The position numbers and the translations under genes were made by a program. From a candidate division TM6 bacterium UASB124 (GTDB taxonomy: Bacteria; Babelota; Babeliae; Babelales; RVW-14), in contig CAMBZK010000072.1 in the NCBI GenBank assembly GCA_945872225.1, forward strand, positions 1-6,092: a stretch of DNA of 6,092 bases, written 5' to 3'. Of this stretch, positions 4,647 to 6,092 are shown piece by piece (positions within the stretch are counted from its first letter, which is position 1; every line of letters starts with the position of its first letter). Below the pieces are notes generated by a model. The model was not told the origin of the DNA, did not search any database, and saw nothing but the letters and a program-made list of their open reading frames with translations.

Positions 4647-5894
4647 ATGCTGCTAATAATTGCTTGTCTTGCGCTACTGATCAATACGCCAGAAACATGC
4701 TCAGCAAAAAAATACAAAGATTTTATTATGGATCCTGCCGATATCACAGCAGTTCTTGCTGATAACTACACGCATGCAGCCCCAGCATTAGAGAACAGCG
4801 CTGCCGATATCTGTTTTGGCTGTGCTGATATCAAATATGACCAAGGCAATTTTAAAATTGTTGAATGTGGTGACGGCATCTACATGTCGCTACGGGCAAC
4901 TGAAATCATCATGAATAACAAAGAATATAATCTTGTCTCCCCCTTCTGGGGATTATTTTGGCACCAGATTGCAGAGTTCGGCCTGCCTGTTTGGCACATT
5001 GAAGCAATCAGCGATAAAAGTGCCTTAGCAGTCAATGAGTACAAAACCCTGGGCGTAGGTTATGCAGCAAGCTTTGCAGCACTAGAAAAAAGCAATGATT
5101 TCCAGCAGGCCCACAAAAAGATCGTACAGACCCCAACACGCATGACCGAATATGCCGGGATCATTGTTTTTGCAGCGACAAAAGAGCATACCCGTGATGG
5201 AGTAGGCTATAAAAAATTTCAAAAACAGTACCCACATTTTATCTACGTAAATAGCGCCACCCGTGATTATTTAAAACAAAAAGATACCACATACAAACTC
5301 TTTCAACGCGCAGGCCTTGATGCCTTTATTCCTCGCTTCGGCATTTTTCCAACGACATTTAACGCTGATACGGCAAAACAAATAACAAAGCTCTTGCCTG
5401 ATAATCAGTTACTGGTAATCAAACCAACGTATTCTTCGCTGAGCATAGGCGTCAACGTCATTAACGCAAAGACATTGCCGGCCTTCCTCAGGCTTATTTT
5501 GCAGCATCCAGAAACCATTGGTGACAGCGCACCACGCGCCCTCTCTTTCTGGCGCTCGACCAACCAACCACAGTTCGTTGCTAGTGAATACGTCCCATCA
5601 CAAACTATTTATAAAAACAATAAGCCCTACGACCCAACCATGCGCGTCATATTTATTATGCACCATGACCAAGGAACCATTCACACTAATGTTTTAGGTG
5701 GCTTTTGGAAAATCCCCGTCAAACCGCTCAATGACGCTTCTGCGACAGAAACCGAAAAACACGTCACTATTGCCCATGCAGGCGATTATTACAGCGGTAT
5801 TTTGCTTGAGCAAGCCGAAAGCTTGCGGATGAAAAAGGCCCTAGCACCGGTACTGGCAAAAGCCTATGAGCAGATGCTTATTGAGCGCAAGTAG
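4647..5894 (+). CDS. Exported protein with ATP-grasp-like domain, function unknown
   Basis: A 415-residue protein that I do not recognise as a named enzyme. Residues 1-20 (MLLIIACLALLIN then ETCSA) look like a signal peptide with an A20-K21 junction, but without the usual basic N-region; C7 does not sit in a good lipobox. An N-terminal domain to about 200 contains DIKYDQGNFKIVECGDGIYM (61-80). From about 212 it reads like an ATP-grasp fold: DTTYKLFQRAGL and IPRFGIF, then LLVIKPTYSSLSIGV (255-269) with K259 as the ATP-contacting lysine and a small-residue loop, then SEYVPSQTIY (313-322) with E314 in the adenine-hinge position, DPTMRVIFIM (329-338) with R333, and LGGFWKIP (350-357). ATP-grasp enzymes join a carboxylate to an amine or thiol using ATP. 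Metal-binding E/N residues near the C-terminus are not obvious. Preceded by the palindrome and the paired repeats, followed one base after the stop by repeat copy C. CDS is secure; the fold is moderately supported. Confidence 0.85.
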   Translation: MLLIIACLALLINTPETCSAKKYKDFIMDPADITAVLADNYTHAAPALENSAADICFGCADIKYDQGNFKIVECGDGIYMSLRATEIIMNNKEYNLVSPFWGLFWHQIAEFGLPVWHIEAISDKSALAVNEYKTLGVGYAASFAALEKSNDFQQAHKKIVQTPTRMTEYAGIIVFAATKEHTRDGVGYKKFQKQYPHFIYVNSATRDYLKQKDTTYKLFQRAGLDAFIPRFGIFPTTFNADTAKQITKLLPDNQLLVIKPTYSSLSIGVNVINAKTLPAFLRLILQHPETIGDSAPRALSFWRSTNQPQFVASEYVPSQTIYKNNKPYDPTMRVIFIMHHDQGTIHTNVLGGFWKIPVKPLNDASATETEKHVTIAHAGDYYSGILLEQAESLRMKKALAPVLAKAYEQMLIERK

Positions 5895-5895
5895 C

Positions 5896-5944
5896 CCGCT
5901 CTTTCACTCCTTCGGGGCGTCCTTTGACATGCTCAGGAGGAGCG
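5896..5944 (+). repeat. Palindromic dispersed repeat, copy C, between convergent genes
   Basis: A shorter, diverged copy bounded by CCGCTC (5896-5901) and GAGCG (5940-5944). It keeps the CCGCTCTTTC start of copy B, a CC-TTC-GGGG hairpin remnant, and a degenerate core TTTGACATGCTCAGG. It fills the 54-bp gap between the stop codons of two convergent genes, so it may act as a bidirectional terminator; the nearest T-run (5955-5959) is in the 3' end of the opposite gene, so it is not a classic intrinsic terminator. Confidence 0.6.
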
Positions 5945-5948
5945 AGTT

Positions 5949-6092
5949 CTAGCGTTTTTCGCATGAGCCCTTACTTTTTTCGACCGTGTAGCGGGCTGCA
6001 GTCTTTTTTAGCTTTTCATGAAAGACGTTTGTCAGATCACAACCTTCAATACGATTGGCAAGGACCATAAGATTAAAAACTATGTCGCCAAT
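5949..6092 (-). CDS. Partial gene: C-terminus of a MazG-like nucleotide pyrophosphohydrolase
   Basis: The last 47 codons of a minus-strand gene that enters from beyond 6092 and stops with TAG at 5951-5949. The fragment opens IGDIVFNLMVLANRIEG, the last helix of the MazG-type all-alpha NTP pyrophosphatase domain, whose aspartate (third visible residue) is the final acid of the metal-binding ExxD motif. It then reads HEKLKKTAARYTVEKSKGS, very like the NAARYPVEKSKGS tail found in small MazG-like proteins. Such enzymes hydrolyse nucleoside triphosphates to monophosphate and pyrophosphate, often cleaning up non-canonical nucleotides. The metal-binding EExxE helix is outside the window. The gene is convergent with the ATP-grasp-like gene and looks like an unrelated cytosolic housekeeping function marking the edge of the exported-protein cluster. 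Confidence 0.8.
   Translation of the reverse strand: MGDIVFNLMVLANRIEGCDLTNVFHEKLKKTAARYTVEKSKGSCEKR

Noticed and set aside
1..6092. CRISPR array, tRNA or rRNA genes, insertion sequence
   Set aside because: No regularly spaced direct repeats, no cloverleaf or rRNA-like stretch, and no transposase ORF were seen on either strand.

Overview
The window is a compact stretch of bacterial chromosome, AT-rich by eye, with standard codons and clear Shine-Dalgarno sites at most starts. It carries five complete genes and two genes cut by the window ends. Nearly every complete protein starts with a hydrophobic signal-peptide-like segment, including enzymes that normally use cytosolic substrates (nucleotide sugars, ATP). 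Together with the GT2 expansion and the DUF2608-like HAD protein, this suggests an intracellular or host-associated bacterium, perhaps Dependentiae (TM6/Babeliae) or another protist or animal symbiont of the Chlamydiae/Legionella type. That placement is inference; no ribosomal or marker gene is present to fix the taxonomy.

Layout. Positions 1-1191 (minus strand): a complete family-2 glycosyltransferase (GT2) followed by the first 68 codons of another gene, probably a GT2 paralogue, overlapping it by 38 nt. Positions 1192-1418: divergent intergenic region with a possible 52-codon hydrophobic ORF (1307-1465). Positions 1419-2354 (plus): a second complete GT2 paralogue. Positions 2366-3556 (minus): a GT4 (GT-B fold) glycosyltransferase, convergent with the previous gene across only 11 bp. 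Positions 3653-4384 (plus): a HAD-superfamily acid-phosphatase-like protein resembling DUF2608, divergent from the GT4. Positions 4385-4646: a 262-bp gap with two inverted copies of a palindromic repeat (4446-4504 and 4527-4582) and a 26-bp near-perfect palindrome just ahead of the next ribosome binding site. Positions 4647-5894 (plus): a signal-peptide-bearing protein with ATP-grasp-like features. Positions 5895-5948: a third, diverged copy of the repeat. Positions 5949-6092 (minus): the C-terminal end of a MazG-like nucleotide pyrophosphohydrolase.

How the genes may fit together: three glycosyltransferase-type genes, a fourth probable one, a phosphatase-like HAD protein and a possible ATP-grasp ligase suggest a locus for surface or secreted glycan or ligation chemistry. 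The genes lie on alternating strands, so they are not one operon; only the two leftmost minus-strand genes look co-transcribed. The most notable observations are the apparent export of nucleotide-dependent enzymes, the homopolymer-linked frame relations at two GT2 gene boundaries, the palindrome before the ATP-grasp-like gene, and the repeat family.
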